Origin: Kitasatospora albolonga
GTDB taxonomy: Bacteria > Actinomycetota > Actinomycetes > Streptomycetales > Streptomycetaceae
NCBI GenBank assembly: GCA_002082585.1
Contig: CP020563.1
Span: forward strand, 1,730,001 to 1,794,000
Length of the DNA: 64,000 nucleotides
Direction: 5' to 3'
A program made the translations under genes and the position numbers. The notes below the pieces were generated by a model that worked only from the letters and a program-made list of their open reading frames with translations, ran no database searches and was not told the origin of the DNA. Shown in pieces: positions 42,886-52,077 of the stretch. Within the stretch, counting starts at the first letter, position 1; each line of letters begins with the position of its first letter.

Positions 42886-44688
42886 ATGTCGGTTTCCGTA
42901 ACCCTTCCGGCGCTCGGCGAGAGCGTCACCGAGGGCACTGTCACCCGTTGGCTGAAGGCCGAGGGCGAGCGCGTCGAGGCCGACGAGCCGCTGCTCGAGG
43001 TCTCGACCGACAAGGTCGACACCGAGATCCCGGCCCCCGCGTCCGGTGTTCTGGCCTCCATCAAGGTCGCCGAGGACGAGACCGTCGAGGTCGGCGCCGA
43101 GCTGGCCGTCATCGACGACGGCTCCGGCGCTCCGGCCGAGGCCGCGGCTCCGGCCGCCGAGGCGCCTGCCGCCCCGGCCGAGGAGGCTCCGGCTCCGGCC
43201 GCCGAGGCTCCCGCCGCCCCGGCGCAGGAGGCCCCGAAGGCCGAGGCCCCGGCTGCCTCCGGCGGTTCCGCCGAGGGCACCGACGTCACCCTTCCGGCGC
43301 TCGGCGAGAGCGTCACCGAGGGCACCGTCACCCGCTGGCTGAAGGAGGTCGGCGAGGAGGTCGCGGAGGACGAGCCCCTCCTCGAGGTCTCCACGGACAA
43401 GGTCGACACCGAGATCCCCGCCCCGGTCGCCGGTGTGCTGCTGGAGATCGTGGTCGGCGAGGACGAGACCGCCGAGGTCGGCGCCAAGCTCGCCGTCATC
43501 GGTGCTCCGGGCGCGGCCCCGGCCGCCGCTCCGGCGCAGCCCGCCGCCCCGGCGCAGGAGGCCCCGAAGGCTGAGGCCCCCAAGGCCGAGGCGCCGAAGC
43601 AGGAGGCCCCCGCGGCTCCCGCCCCGGCACCGGCCGCCCCCGCTCCGGCTCCGGTCCAGGCCCCGTCGGCTCCCGCCGCCCCGGCTCCGGCGCAGCCCGC
43701 CCCCGCCGCCCCGGCACCGGCCGCTCCGGCCGCGCCCTCGGGTGACGACGGCGCCTACGTCACGCCGCTGGTCCGCAAGCTCGCGTCCGAGAACAACGTG
43801 GACCTGGGCTCGGTCAAGGGCACCGGCGTCGGCGGCCGTATCCGCAAGCAGGACGTCGTCGCCGCCGCGGAGGCCGCCAAGGCCGCCGCCGCTGCCCCGG
43901 CGCCCGCCGCTGTGACTGCCGGAGGCCATGCCGCCGCCAAGGCGCCGAAGCTGGAGGCGTCCCCGCTGCGCGGTCAGACGGTCAAGATGACCCGCATGCG
44001 CAAGGTCATCGGCGACAACATGATGAAGGCGCTGCACTCGCAGGCCCAGCTGACCTCGGTCCTCGAGGTCGACATCACCAAGCTGATGAAGCTGCGCAAC
44101 CAGGCGAAGGCCGCGTTCGCCGCCCGTGAGGGCGTCAAGCTGTCCCCGATGCCGTTCTTCGTGAAGGCGGCGGCCCAGGCGCTGAAGGCCCACCCGGTCA
44201 TCAACGCCCGGATCAACGAGGACGAGGGCACCATCACGTACTTCGACTCGGAGAACATCGGCATCGCCGTGGACGCCGAGAAGGGTCTGATGACCCCGGT
44301 CATCAAGGGTGCGGGCGACCTGAACATCGCCGGTATCTCCAAGAAGACCGCCGAGCTGGCGGGCAAGGCGCGCGGTGGCGGGCTGACGCCGGACGACATG
44401 TCCGGTGCCACCTTCACCATCAGCAACACCGGTTCGCGCGGTGCGCTGTTCGACACCGTCATCGTGCCGCCGAACCAGGCCGCCATCCTGGGCATCGGTG
44501 CCACGGTCCGCCGCCCGGTGGTCATCGACCACCCGGACCTCGGCGAGACCATCGCGGTGCGCGACATGACGTACCTCTCGCTCTCCTACGACCACCGCCT
44601 GGTGGACGGCGCGGACGCCGCCCGTTACCTGACGTCGGTCAAGGCGATCCTGGAGGCCGGTGAGTTCGAGGTCGAGCTCGGCCTCTGA
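42886..44688 (+). CDS. sucB: 2-oxoacid dehydrogenase E2 (dihydrolipoamide acyltransferase) with two lipoyl domains
   Basis: 600 aa. Two lipoyl domains with the lipoylated lysine in [16 protein letters not shown] and [16 protein letters not shown] (residues about 42 and 169), separated by long Ala/Pro-rich flexible linkers. Then a peripheral subunit-binding domain ([20 protein letters not shown]) and a catalytic domain from ~370 with [14 protein letters not shown] (catalytic His-Asp). Commonly annotated as the succinyltransferase of 2-oxoglutarate dehydrogenase, but it sits with aceE, so it may serve pyruvate dehydrogenase or both complexes. Confidence 0.92.
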   Translation: MSVSVTLPALGESVTEGTVTRWLKAEGERVEADEPLLEVSTDKVDTEIPAPASGVLASIKVAEDETVEVGAELAVIDDGSGAPAEAAAPAAEAPAAPAEEAPAPAAEAPAAPAQEAPKAEAPAASGGSAEGTDVTLPALGESVTEGTVTRWLKEVGEEVAEDEPLLEVSTDKVDTEIPAPVAGVLLEIVVGEDETAEVGAKLAVIGAPGAAPAAAPAQPAAPAQEAPKAEAPKAEAPKQEAPAAPAPAPAAPAPAPVQAPSAPAAPAPAQPAPAAPAPAAPAAPSGDDGAYVTPLVRKLASENNVDLGSVKGTGVGGRIRKQDVVAAAEAAKAAAAAPAPAAVTAGGHAAAKAPKLEASPLRGQTVKMTRMRKVIGDNMMKALHSQAQLTSVLEVDITKLMKLRNQAKAAFAAREGVKLSPMPFFVKAAAQALKAHPVINARINEDEGTITYFDSENIGIAVDAEKGLMTPVIKGAGDLNIAGISKKTAELAGKARGGGLTPDDMSGATFTISNTGSRGALFDTVIVPPNQAAILGIGATVRRPVVIDHPDLGETIAVRDMTYLSLSYDHRLVDGADAARYLTSVKAILEAGEFEVELGL

Positions 44689-44716
44689 ACGCTCCGGCTG
44701 TAACCAGCCTCACCAG

Positions 44717-44756
44717 CGGCGCCCCCGTCCGGAACACCTTCCGGGCGGGGGCGCCG
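44717..44756 (+). terminator. Terminator after the E2 gene
   Basis: CGGCGCCCCCGTCCGGAA (44717-44734) pairs with TTCCGGGCGGGGGCGCCG (44739-44756), with one T/G wobble and a 4-nt loop. Rho-independent type without a U tract. Confidence 0.82.
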
Positions 44757-44839
44757 CCGTATTGTCTAAACACCACCGGCCGCCGCCCGTACGGCCGTGA
44801 TGATGTAGGCAGCACAGGTCTGCCCTGAAGGAGCTCTCC

Positions 44840-45463
44840 ATGACCCCGCCCGTCGTCCACTCGCTGCGCGAACAGATCCGCGAGCACATCGTGGAGGGGA
44901 TCGTCAGCGGGCGCTGGAAGCCGGGCGAGCGGATCGTGGAGCGCCGGATCGCCACGGAGCTGGAGGTCAGCCAGACGCCCGTGCGCGAGGCGCTGCGCGA
45001 GCTGGAGACGCTCCGGCTGATCGAGTCGGCCCCGAACAAGGGCGTCCGGGTCCGCAACCTGACCGCCGCCGACCTGGAGGAGAGCTACCCCGTACGGGCC
45101 GGACTGGAGCAGATCGCGGCGGAGCTGGCGGCCCCGCTGCTCGGCGAGGACTGCTCGGCGCTGGCCCCGCATGTGGCGGCGCTGTACGAGGCGGACCGGC
45201 TGGCGGACGGCGAGGCCCAGGTGCGGCACACGGTGGGCTTCCACCGGGAGATGGTCCGGGCCGCCGGGAACGCGGTGCTGCTGCACACCTGGGAGGGGCT
45301 CGGCATCGAGGTGTTCACGGCCCTGTCGATCCGCTGGCTGGGCACGGTGCAGAAGTCGTACGCGGAGGAGCACCAGGCGCTCGTCGACGCGTTCCTCGCC
45401 CATGACCCACAGATCGGCGCCTTGGTGAAGGCGCACGTACTGGGCTGCGCACCACGCGCCTGA
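44840..45463 (+). CDS. GntR-family regulator, FCD (FadR/VanR) subfamily
   Basis: 207 aa. N-terminal winged helix: SLREQIREHIVEGIVSGRW with GERIVERRIATELEVSQTPV and REALRELETLRLIES. The C-terminal FCD domain carries the probable metal ligands in FHREMVRAAGN, EEHQALVDAF and KAHVLG. FCD regulators respond to organic acids. It is located between the E2 and aceE genes, and the perfect palindrome at the aceE promoter (45617-45633) is its likely operator, as PdhR controls pyruvate dehydrogenase in enterics. Confidence 0.93.
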   Translation: MTPPVVHSLREQIREHIVEGIVSGRWKPGERIVERRIATELEVSQTPVREALRELETLRLIESAPNKGVRVRNLTAADLEESYPVRAGLEQIAAELAAPLLGEDCSALAPHVAALYEADRLADGEAQVRHTVGFHREMVRAAGNAVLLHTWEGLGIEVFTALSIRWLGTVQKSYAEEHQALVDAFLAHDPQIGALVKAHVLGCAPRA

Positions 45464-45495
45464 CCTGACCGGCAAGCTCCGATCATCTGGCGCGC

Positions 45496-45529
45496 GACCT
45501 GCTCTTCCGTGCAGGTCAGCGCCCTTTTT
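45496..45529 (+). terminator. Intrinsic terminator after the gntR-type gene
   Basis: GACCTGC (45496-45502) pairs with GCAGGTC (45511-45517), followed by TTTTT at 45525-45529. Confidence 0.75.
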
Positions 45530-45615
45530 GCGCGCTATTTCGCGTCACTCCGTGCCCCGTTTCGAGGCACCGCATGCCACTTTTCTTCGTATCGAGAAGT
45601 TTTGCCTTCAATCCT

Positions 45616-45645
45616 TTGATCGATCATCGATCAGCGCCTTACAGT
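45616..45645 (+). promoter_or_regulatory. aceE promoter overlapped by a perfect palindromic operator
   Basis: -35 TTGATC (45616-45621), 18-nt spacer, -10 TACAGT (45640-45645). The palindrome TGATCGAT-C-ATCGATCA (45617-45633) covers the -35 and most of the spacer, an ideal position for repression. The region is A+T-rich compared with its flanks. The adjacent GntR protein is the obvious candidate. Confidence 0.7.
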
Positions 45646-45730
45646 TCACTTCGCGGGCCCACCGGCCCCATCGCTCTGTCCTGCCAGATAGGGCCTTCTC
45701 CACCCCCCTCCTCTCCGGAAGGCGGCGATC

Positions 45731-48403
45731 ATGACCGACCCCGTAGGAAAGCTTCCGAGCGAGCTCGACCAGCTCCCGGACCGCGACCCCGAGGAGACCG
45801 CCGAATGGGCGGCCTCCCTGGACGCCGTCACCCGGGCCGCCGGCCCGCACCGTGCCGCGTACCTGATGCGCCGCTCGCTGCAGCACGCCGAGGGCGCCGG
45901 TCTCGCGCTGCCCAAGCTGCTGGAGACCGATTACGTCAACTCCATCCCGACCTCCGCCGAGCCCGCGTTCGACGGCGATCTGGAGATGGAGTCGAGGATC
46001 ACCGCGTGGAACCGCTGGAACGCGGCCGCGATGGTGACCCGTGGCGCCCGGTACGGGGTGGGCGGCCACATCGCCACCTTCGCCTCGGCGGCCTGGCTCT
46101 ACGAGACCGGCTTCAACCACTTCTTCCGCGGCAAGGAGGGGGACGGCTCCGGCGACCAGCTCTACATCCAGGGCCACGCCTCCCCCGGCATCTACGCCCG
46201 CGCCTTCCTCGACGGCCGGATCAGCGAGCAGCAGCTCGACCACTTCCGCCAGGAGTCCGGTGGCCAGGGCCTGCCCTCCTACCCGCACCCCCGGCGGCTG
46301 CCCTGGCTGTGGGAGTTCCCCACCGTGTCGATGGGCCTCGGCCCGCTCTCGGCCATCTACCAGGCGCGCTTCAACCGCTATCTGGCCAACCGCAACATCA
46401 AGGACACCTCCCACTCGCACGTCTGGGCCTTCCTCGGCGACGGCGAGATGGACGAGCCCGAGTCGACCGCCGCCCTGGCGCTGGCGGCCCGTGAGCAGCT
46501 CGACAACCTGACCTTCGTCATCAACTGCAACCTCCAGCGGCTCGACGGCCCGGTCCGCGCCAACTTCCGCGTGGTCCAGGAGCTGGAGGCGCAGTTCCGC
46601 GGGGCAGGCTGGAACGTCGTCAAGACGCTCTGGGGCAGCGCCTGGGACGAGCTGTTCCAGCTGGACACCCAGGGGGCGCTGCTGCGCCGCCTGCGCGAGG
46701 TCCCGGACGCGCAGTTCCAGACGTACGCCACCCGTGACGTCGCCTACATCCGTGAGCACTTCTTCGGCGCCGAGCCCGCCCTCGCCGAGCTGGCGAAGCT
46801 GCTCACCGACGCGAAGATCGCCGAGTGTTTCTACACCTCGCGCGGCGGCCACGAGGCCCGCAAGGTGTACGCGGCGTACAGGGCGGCCGTGGAGCACAAG
46901 GGCGCGCCGACGGTGATCCTGGCCCAGACGGTCAAGGGCTACACGCTCGGCAAGGGCTTCGAGTCCAAGAACGCCAACCACCAGATGAAGAAGCTGTCGA
47001 TCGACGAGTTCAAGGGCATGCGCGAGCTGCTCGGCCTCCCGATCCCCGACAGCGCCTTCCAGGACGGGCTGGTCCCCTACGGCCACCCGGGCGCCGACTC
47101 CCCCGAGGTCCGCTACCTCCAGGAGCGCCGCGCCGCTCTCGGCGGTCCCGCCCCGGCCCGCCGGATGCACGCCTCGGCGCCGCTGCCGCAGCCCGAGGAG
47201 CGCGCGTTCAAGGCGCTGTACAAGGGGTCCGGCAAGCAGGAGATGGCCACCACCATGGCGTTCGTCCGCCTGGTGAAGGACCTGATGCGGGACAAGGAGA
47301 CCGGGAAGCGCTGGGTGCCGATCGTCCCGGACGAGGCCCGTACCTTCGGTATGGAGTCGCTCTTCCCGTCGGCCGGTATCTACTCGCCGCTGGGCCAGAC
47401 GTACGAGCCGGTCGACCGCGACCAGCTGATGTACTACAAGGAGGCCAAGGACGGCCAGATCCTCAACGAGGGGATCACCGAGGCCGGGGCCATGGCCGAC
47501 TTCATCGCCGCCGCCACGTCGTACGCGACGCACGGCGAGACGATGATCCCGTTCTACATCTTCTACTCGATGTTCGGCTGGCAGCGGACCGGCGACCAGA
47601 TGTGGCAGCTCGCCGACCAGCTCGGCAAGGGCTTCATCGTCGGCGCCACCGCCGGTCGTACGACCCTGACGGGTGAGGGCCTCCAGCACGCGGACGGCCA
47701 CTCGCACCTGATCGCGGCCACCAACCCGGCCTCGCTCAACTACGACCCGGCGTTCGCGTACGAGGTGGCGGTGATCGTCAAGGACGGTCTGCGCCGGATG
47801 TACGGACCCGACGCCGAGGACGTCTTCTACTACCTGACGGTCTACAACGAGCCGAAGCCCCAGCCCGCGATGCCCGAGGGCGTCGAGGAGGGCATCGTCA
47901 AGGGCCTGTACCGCTTCAAGGAGGGCACGCCCGCCACGGCGGACGCGCCGCGCCTCCAGCTGCTGGCCTCCGGCACGGCGATCCACTGGGCCCTGGAGGC
48001 CCAGGAGCTGCTGGCCGCCGACTGGGGTGTCACGGCCGACGTCTGGTCCGCCACCTCGTGGGGCGAGCTGCGCCGCGACGCGCTGGAGGCGGACGAGGCG
48101 CTGCTCCGCGGTGAGCAGCGGGTGCCGTACGTGACCCAGGCGCTCTCCGGTGCGCCGGGCCCGGTGCTCGCGGTCAGCGACTGGATGCGCCAGGTCCCGG
48201 ACCAGATCAGCCAGTGGGTGGAGCAGGACTGGTCCTCGCTCGGCACGGACGGCTTCGGCCTCTCCGACACCCGTGAGGCGGCCCGCCGCCACTTCGGTGT
48301 CGACGCGCAGTCGATCGTCGTCGCCTCGCTGGCCCAGCTCGCCAAGCGCGGCGAGCTCCCGGCCTCGGCGGTCAAGGAGGCCCGGGAGCGCTACGGCCTC
48401 TGA
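45731..48403 (+). CDS. aceE: Pyruvate dehydrogenase E1 component (homodimeric type)
   Basis: 890 aa, ATG at 45731. Full-length AceE-type E1. TPP-binding motif [17 protein letters not shown] with downstream [11 protein letters not shown]; the N-terminal region has [11 protein letters not shown] and the pyrimidine-binding part [10 protein letters not shown]. It decarboxylates pyruvate and loads the acetyl group on the lipoyl domain of E2. Streptomyces carry several aceE copies; this one is linked to lpd, E2 and lipoate genes. Under the control of the palindromic promoter at 45616-45645. Confidence 0.97.
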   Translation: MTDPVGKLPSELDQLPDRDPEETAEWAASLDAVTRAAGPHRAAYLMRRSLQHAEGAGLALPKLLETDYVNSIPTSAEPAFDGDLEMESRITAWNRWNAAAMVTRGARYGVGGHIATFASAAWLYETGFNHFFRGKEGDGSGDQLYIQGHASPGIYARAFLDGRISEQQLDHFRQESGGQGLPSYPHPRRLPWLWEFPTVSMGLGPLSAIYQARFNRYLANRNIKDTSHSHVWAFLGDGEMDEPESTAALALAAREQLDNLTFVINCNLQRLDGPVRANFRVVQELEAQFRGAGWNVVKTLWGSAWDELFQLDTQGALLRRLREVPDAQFQTYATRDVAYIREHFFGAEPALAELAKLLTDAKIAECFYTSRGGHEARKVYAAYRAAVEHKGAPTVILAQTVKGYTLGKGFESKNANHQMKKLSIDEFKGMRELLGLPIPDSAFQDGLVPYGHPGADSPEVRYLQERRAALGGPAPARRMHASAPLPQPEERAFKALYKGSGKQEMATTMAFVRLVKDLMRDKETGKRWVPIVPDEARTFGMESLFPSAGIYSPLGQTYEPVDRDQLMYYKEAKDGQILNEGITEAGAMADFIAAATSYATHGETMIPFYIFYSMFGWQRTGDQMWQLADQLGKGFIVGATAGRTTLTGEGLQHADGHSHLIAATNPASLNYDPAFAYEVAVIVKDGLRRMYGPDAEDVFYYLTVYNEPKPQPAMPEGVEEGIVKGLYRFKEGTPATADAPRLQLLASGTAIHWALEAQELLAADWGVTADVWSATSWGELRRDALEADEALLRGEQRVPYVTQALSGAPGPVLAVSDWMRQVPDQISQWVEQDWSSLGTDGFGLSDTREAARRHFGVDAQSIVVASLAQLAKRGELPASAVKEARERYGL

Positions 48404-48539
48404 GCCCCCGCTCCCACGCCGGTCCCTGCCGGCCCTGCCCCCGGTCACCGGGGCGAACGCGTCCGACAACGCGCCCGCCCCGGCGGCCGGGGGTTCGGCA
48501 TCGGCGGCCGTGTGCTGCCGCTGCCACCACAATGGGCCC

Positions 48540-49529
48540 ATGCGTGCTGCCCGGCTGATCAAGATGGTCCTCCTTCTTCAGTCCCGACCCGCCATGACCG
48601 CCGCCGAGCTGGCGGCCGAGCTGGAGGTGTCGGAGCGTACGGTCACCCGGGACGCGCAGGCGCTCTCCGAGGCGGGTGTCCCGGTCTACGCGGAGCGCGG
48701 CCGGGCGGGCGGTTACCGGCTCATCGGCGGCTACCGCACCCGGCTGACCGGCCTCGCCCGGGACGAGGCGGAGGCCCTGTTCCTCTCCGGGCTGCCCTCG
48801 GCGCTGCGCGAGATGGGCCTGGAGGACGCGGCGTCGGCCGCCCGGCTCAAGGTCTCGGCCGCCCTGCTGCCCTCCCTGCGCGACGCCTCCTCCTCCGCCG
48901 CCCGGCGCTTCCACCTGGACGCCCCGTCCTGGTACTCCGAGCCGGAGACCCCCGACTTCCTGCCCGCCGTCGCCGACGCCGTCTGGGACGACCGCCTGGT
49001 CCGGGCCCGCTACCGCAGAGGCGGGGGCCGCGACCACGGCCGTGAGGGTACGGAGGTGGCGCGGGAGCTCGCTCCGTACGGCCTCGTCCTCAAGGCCGGG
49101 GTCTGGTACCTCTGTGCCCGGGCGGGCGAGGACTTCCGCGTCTACCGCGTCGACCGGTTCACCTCGGTGGAACCGGCCGACGCCCGCTTCGAGCGGGACA
49201 AGACCTTCGATCTGCCCGCGTTCTGGGAGACACGGGCCGCCGAGTTCGCCCGGTCCCTCCTGCGGACCGAGGTAACCGTACGGGTGTCCGATAGCGGTGC
49301 GCGGCAGCTCGCGTACTCCGGCGACCGGGCGGCTGCCGCGGAGGCTCTCGCGAAGGCCCCTCCCGCCGGTCCGGACGGGTGGCGCACGGTCGTCCTGCCC
49401 GTGGAGTCACTGGACGTGGCATACAGCCAGCTCCTTTCGCTGGGTCCCGAGTTGGAGGTCGTGGCACCGGAGTCCCTCCGGAGCCGGTTCGCCGAGGCGG
49501 CCGAACGCCTGCGCGAGCTGTATCGCTGA
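48540..49529 (+). CDS. WYL-domain transcriptional regulator (YafY family)
   Basis: 329 aa, ATG at 48540 (MRAARLIKMVLLLQSRPAM). N-terminal HTH_11: TAAELAAELEVSERTVTRDA followed by QALSEAGVPVYAERGRAGG. A WYL domain is present at about 145-240 with LAPYGLVLKAGVWYLCARAG and the conserved YRVDRFTSVEPAD. The C-terminal WCX-type extension ends AEAAERLRELYR. WYL regulators sense ligands including nucleic acids in DNA repair and defence systems, but most streptomycete ones are uncharacterised. Located after aceE in the same direction with 136 bp between. Confidence 0.93.
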   Translation: MRAARLIKMVLLLQSRPAMTAAELAAELEVSERTVTRDAQALSEAGVPVYAERGRAGGYRLIGGYRTRLTGLARDEAEALFLSGLPSALREMGLEDAASAARLKVSAALLPSLRDASSSAARRFHLDAPSWYSEPETPDFLPAVADAVWDDRLVRARYRRGGGRDHGREGTEVARELAPYGLVLKAGVWYLCARAGEDFRVYRVDRFTSVEPADARFERDKTFDLPAFWETRAAEFARSLLRTEVTVRVSDSGARQLAYSGDRAAAAEALAKAPPAGPDGWRTVVLPVESLDVAYSQLLSLGPELEVVAPESLRSRFAEAAERLRELYR

Positions 49530-49591
49530 AAGGCTTCTTTTCGCCGTCTGGGCGTGCGGGTGGTCCCGGCAGGCTGGATGCTGTACCCGTG

Positions 49592-50113
49592 ATGGACGAG
49601 ACGGAGTTCTGGGAGATCATCGACACCACCCGCGAGGCCGCCGAGGGCGACCCCGAGGAGCAGGCCGATCTGCTCGTGGAACGGCTGGTGCAGCTCGACC
49701 CCGATTCCGTGCTGGACTTCGCCCGGCACTTCGAGGCCCGCTACAACCGCGCCTACCGCTGGGACCTGTGGGGCGCGGCGGCCGTCCTGCTCGGCGGGGC
49801 GAGCGACGACGCCTTCGACTACTTCCGGTGCTGGCTGATCGGCCAGGGCCGGGAGGTCTTCGAGGGGGCGCTGCACGACCCGGACGGTCTGGCGGAGCTG
49901 CTGGAGGAGTTCGACGAGGAGATCGACGGGGACGGCGAGGAGCTGGGCTACGCGGCCGACGAGGCGTACGAGCAGCTCACGGGCCTGATCGCACCCGATC
50001 TGGGACTTCCGCCGCAGCCCACCGAGCCGCTGGGCTCCCCGGTCGACTTCGAGGACGACGAGGCGCTGTCCGCCCGCTACCCGGAGCTGTGGGACCGCTT
50101 CGCGCCCCGCTGA
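49592..50113 (+). CDS. DUF4240-family protein
   Basis: 173 aa. ATG at 49592 gives MDETEFWEIIDTTREAAEGD, the DUF4240 start I recall; the preceding GTG at 49589 is also possible. Very acidic, soluble and helical. DAFDYFRCWLIGQGREVFEG is the conserved central block. DUF4240 proteins are of unknown function; some lie in immunity-type loci. No ribosome site is obvious. Confidence 0.85.
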   Translation: MDETEFWEIIDTTREAAEGDPEEQADLLVERLVQLDPDSVLDFARHFEARYNRAYRWDLWGAAAVLLGGASDDAFDYFRCWLIGQGREVFEGALHDPDGLAELLEEFDEEIDGDGEELGYAADEAYEQLTGLIAPDLGLPPQPTEPLGSPVDFEDDEALSARYPELWDRFAPR

Positions 50114-50130
50114 CCCGCCCCGCGGCCGGG

Positions 50131-50220
50131 CGCAGTGCCACCGGACGCAGGGTCACCGAACGCAGTGCTACCGGGCACAGGGTCACCGAGTGCAGCGCTA
50201 CGGGCGCACTGCTCACGGCG
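50131..50220. repeat. 30-bp tandem repeat, about three degenerate copies
   Basis: Units start at 50131, 50161 and 50191 and share the core CGCAGTGCTACCGGGCACAG, with GGTCACCGA closing the first two. Copies 1 and 2 are nearly identical (about 87% by eye); copy 3 is divergent. The array fills the gap between the DUF4240 and the convergent GNAT gene. A small hairpin GAGCACCGTGCTC follows at 50232-50244. Confidence 0.65.
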
Positions 50221-50242
50221 CACTGTGTTCAGAGCACCGTGC

Positions 50243-50863
50243 TCAGGGCGTGAGCGAGCGCCCCATCAGAACGTCGTCGGCATAGCGGCCCTGCAGGAAG
50301 AACTCCCCGCTCAGCACCCCTTCCACGGCGAACCCCTCGGAGGCGTACAGCGCCCGGGCGGGGGTGTTGTGCCCGAGCACGCGCAGCGTGATCCGGTTGG
50401 CCCCCTGGCGCCGCGCCTCGGCACACGCGGCCCGCAGCAGGGTCCGCCCGACCCCGGCCCCGCGCGCCCAGGGGGCCACGGCGAGGCCCTGTATCTGGCG
50501 CACATGGGCGTTGCTGGCGAGCGGGGTGGGCGGGACCAGGCGTATGTACCCGGCGATGCGCGCCCCGCCGGACCCGGTCACGGCACCGGACCCGGACCCG
50601 GACCGGGTTATGGCCCCCGTCCCGAACCCGGCCTCGGATTCGGCCTCGGACTCGGCCTCGGTCTCGGTCTCGGTCTCGACCTCGGCCACCAGGAAGTCCC
50701 CGGGCCGGTGCCGCTCGTCGAAGAACGGCTCGTACGGCGGCTGCGGCCGGGGCACCACCGCGTGCAGCGTCGACCAGGTGGACCGGTCGAGCTCCCCGAG
50801 CGCCTCCTCGTCGGCGGGCCGGGCGGGTCGTACGGATACGGAACGAAGGACGGTTGCGGACAT
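50243..50863 (-). CDS. GNAT acetyltransferase with an internal repeat expansion
   Basis: 206 aa, ATG at 50863 (MSATVLRSVSVRPARPADEE). GNAT acetyl-CoA site: IQGLAVAPWARGAGVGRTLL and LRAACAEARRQGANRITLRV, then the final GHNTPARALYASEGFAVEGV. Between strands beta-2 and beta-3 (about residues 64-100) lies an Glu-Thr/Glu-Ser repeat tract followed by a Gly/Ser-rich stretch, encoded by hexanucleotide repeats (50631-50683). The insert sits at a surface loop, so the fold is probably intact. Substrate unknown. Confidence 0.9.
   Translation of the reverse strand: MSATVLRSVSVRPARPADEEALGELDRSTWSTLHAVVPRPQPPYEPFFDERHRPGDFLVAEVETETETEAESEAESEAGFGTGAITRSGSGSGAVTGSGGARIAGYIRLVPPTPLASNAHVRQIQGLAVAPWARGAGVGRTLLRAACAEARRQGANRITLRVLGHNTPARALYASEGFAVEGVLSGEFFLQGRYADDVLMGRSLTP
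50631..50683 (-). repeat. Hexanucleotide tandem repeat (GAGNCC) inside the GNAT gene
   Basis: On the coding strand about nine head-to-tail GAGACC/GAGGCC/GAGTCC units encode alternating Glu-Thr, Glu-Ala and Glu-Ser. A shorter GGACCC repeat (50588-50606) lies nearby and encodes Gly-Ser. Confidence 0.85.
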
Positions 50864-50959
50864 GACGTCACTGTCCCACGCCGGGTTCTTCGCGATCCAT
50901 GGTGTTTTCCCCCGTATCCACTGCCGTGTTTCCCGTAATCCGTGGGGCAGGATGGCACC

Positions 50960-51859
50960 ATGCCGACCTCCCGTATCGCCGTCACTGGATCGTCCGGACT
51001 CATCGGAGCGGCGCTCGTGCGCTCGCTGCGCGCCGACGGGCACAAGGTGGCCCGCCTGGTGCGGCGGCCCGCCCGGTCCGGGGACGAGGTGGAGTGGGAC
51101 CCCAAGCGGGGTTACGTGGACGTGGCCGGGCTCGTGGGCTGCGACGCGGTCGTCCACCTCGCCGGGGCCGGGGTCGGCGACCGGCGCTGGACCGACGCCT
51201 ACAAGCGGGAGATCCGCGACAGCCGGGTGCTGGGCACGGCCGCGATCGCCGAGGCCGTCGCCTCGCTCGACACCCCGCCGCAGGTGCTGCTCTCCGGTTC
51301 GGCCATCGGCTTCTACGGCGATACGGGAGACCGCGCCGTGGACGAGACCGCACCGCCCGGGGCCGGTTTCCTGCCCTCCGTCTGCGAGGAGTGGGAGGCC
51401 GCGACCGCCGCCGCCGAGGAGCGGGGCATCCGCACGGTGCACGCCCGCACCGGCCTGGTGGTGGCCCGTGAGGGCGGGGCGTGGGGGCGTCTGTTCCCCC
51501 TGTTCAAGGCGGGGCTCGGGGGGCGGATGGGCAACGGCCGCCAGTACTGGAGCTTCATCGCCCTGCACGACCATGTCGCGGCCCTGCGCCACATCCTGGA
51601 CACCGAGTCGCTGACCGGACCGGTGAACCTGACCGGGCCCGACCCCGTCACCAACGCCGAGGTGACCGCCGCGATGGGCCGCGTCCTGCGCCGCCCGACC
51701 CTGTTCACGGCCCCCGCGCCCGCGCTGCGGATCGCGCTCGGGGAGTTCGCGGGCGATGTGCTGGGCAGTCAGCGGGTGATCCCGGGGCAGCTGCTGGACT
51801 CCGGCTTCTCGTTCGCCTTCCCCGGCATCGACGCGGCGATCCGCGCGGCCCTGCGCTGA
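50960..51859 (+). CDS. TIGR01777-type SDR epimerase/oxidoreductase
   Basis: 299 aa, ATG at 50960 (MPTSRIAVTGSSGLIGAALV). NADP-binding VTGSSGLIGAALVRSL; central HLAGAGVGDRRWTDAYKREI and LLSGSAIGFYGDTGDRAVDE with the YxxxK-like position replaced as in this family. The C-terminal lobe matches DUF1731 (PTLFTAPAPALRIALGEFAG). Family members such as YfcH are of uncertain function. CAGGAT at 50949-50954 is 5 nt from the start, so the transcript may be leaderless. Confidence 0.92.
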   Translation: MPTSRIAVTGSSGLIGAALVRSLRADGHKVARLVRRPARSGDEVEWDPKRGYVDVAGLVGCDAVVHLAGAGVGDRRWTDAYKREIRDSRVLGTAAIAEAVASLDTPPQVLLSGSAIGFYGDTGDRAVDETAPPGAGFLPSVCEEWEAATAAAEERGIRTVHARTGLVVAREGGAWGRLFPLFKAGLGGRMGNGRQYWSFIALHDHVAALRHILDTESLTGPVNLTGPDPVTNAEVTAAMGRVLRRPTLFTAPAPALRIALGEFAGDVLGSQRVIPGQLLDSGFSFAFPGIDAAIRAALR

Positions 51860-52077
51860 GCCGTACCCCTACCCGTATCCGTAGCCGTACCGGCCTTGCC
51901 GGAGCGCCTTTGCCCGTACGCGGCGGCCCGTGTGCGACCCCGTGCCCCGGTGCCCCCGGCCACGCGCGTCTGACTCACTATCAGCCATCCTCCTAACCTC
52001 GATGCGAACTCCGGCATTCCGGGGACCTGTTGGGGGCAAGAGCCCCCCACCAGTCGCACCGACTCGGGGAGGGGCTT

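Noticed and set aside
41467..44595. 1042-codon open frame on the minus strand, Gly/Arg/Leu-rich
   Set aside because: Antisense to lpdA and the E2 gene; repetitive composition mirrors the Ala/Pro linkers of E2. No ribosome site or family.
45608..48562. 984-codon open frame on the minus strand
   Set aside because: It is antisense to the certain aceE gene and arises from GC-biased third positions. The protein is Arg/Gly/Leu/Val-rich without any domain.
50131..50220. Possible CRISPR array
   Set aside because: The 30-bp units are directly adjacent with no spacers and are degenerate, so this is a simple tandem repeat.
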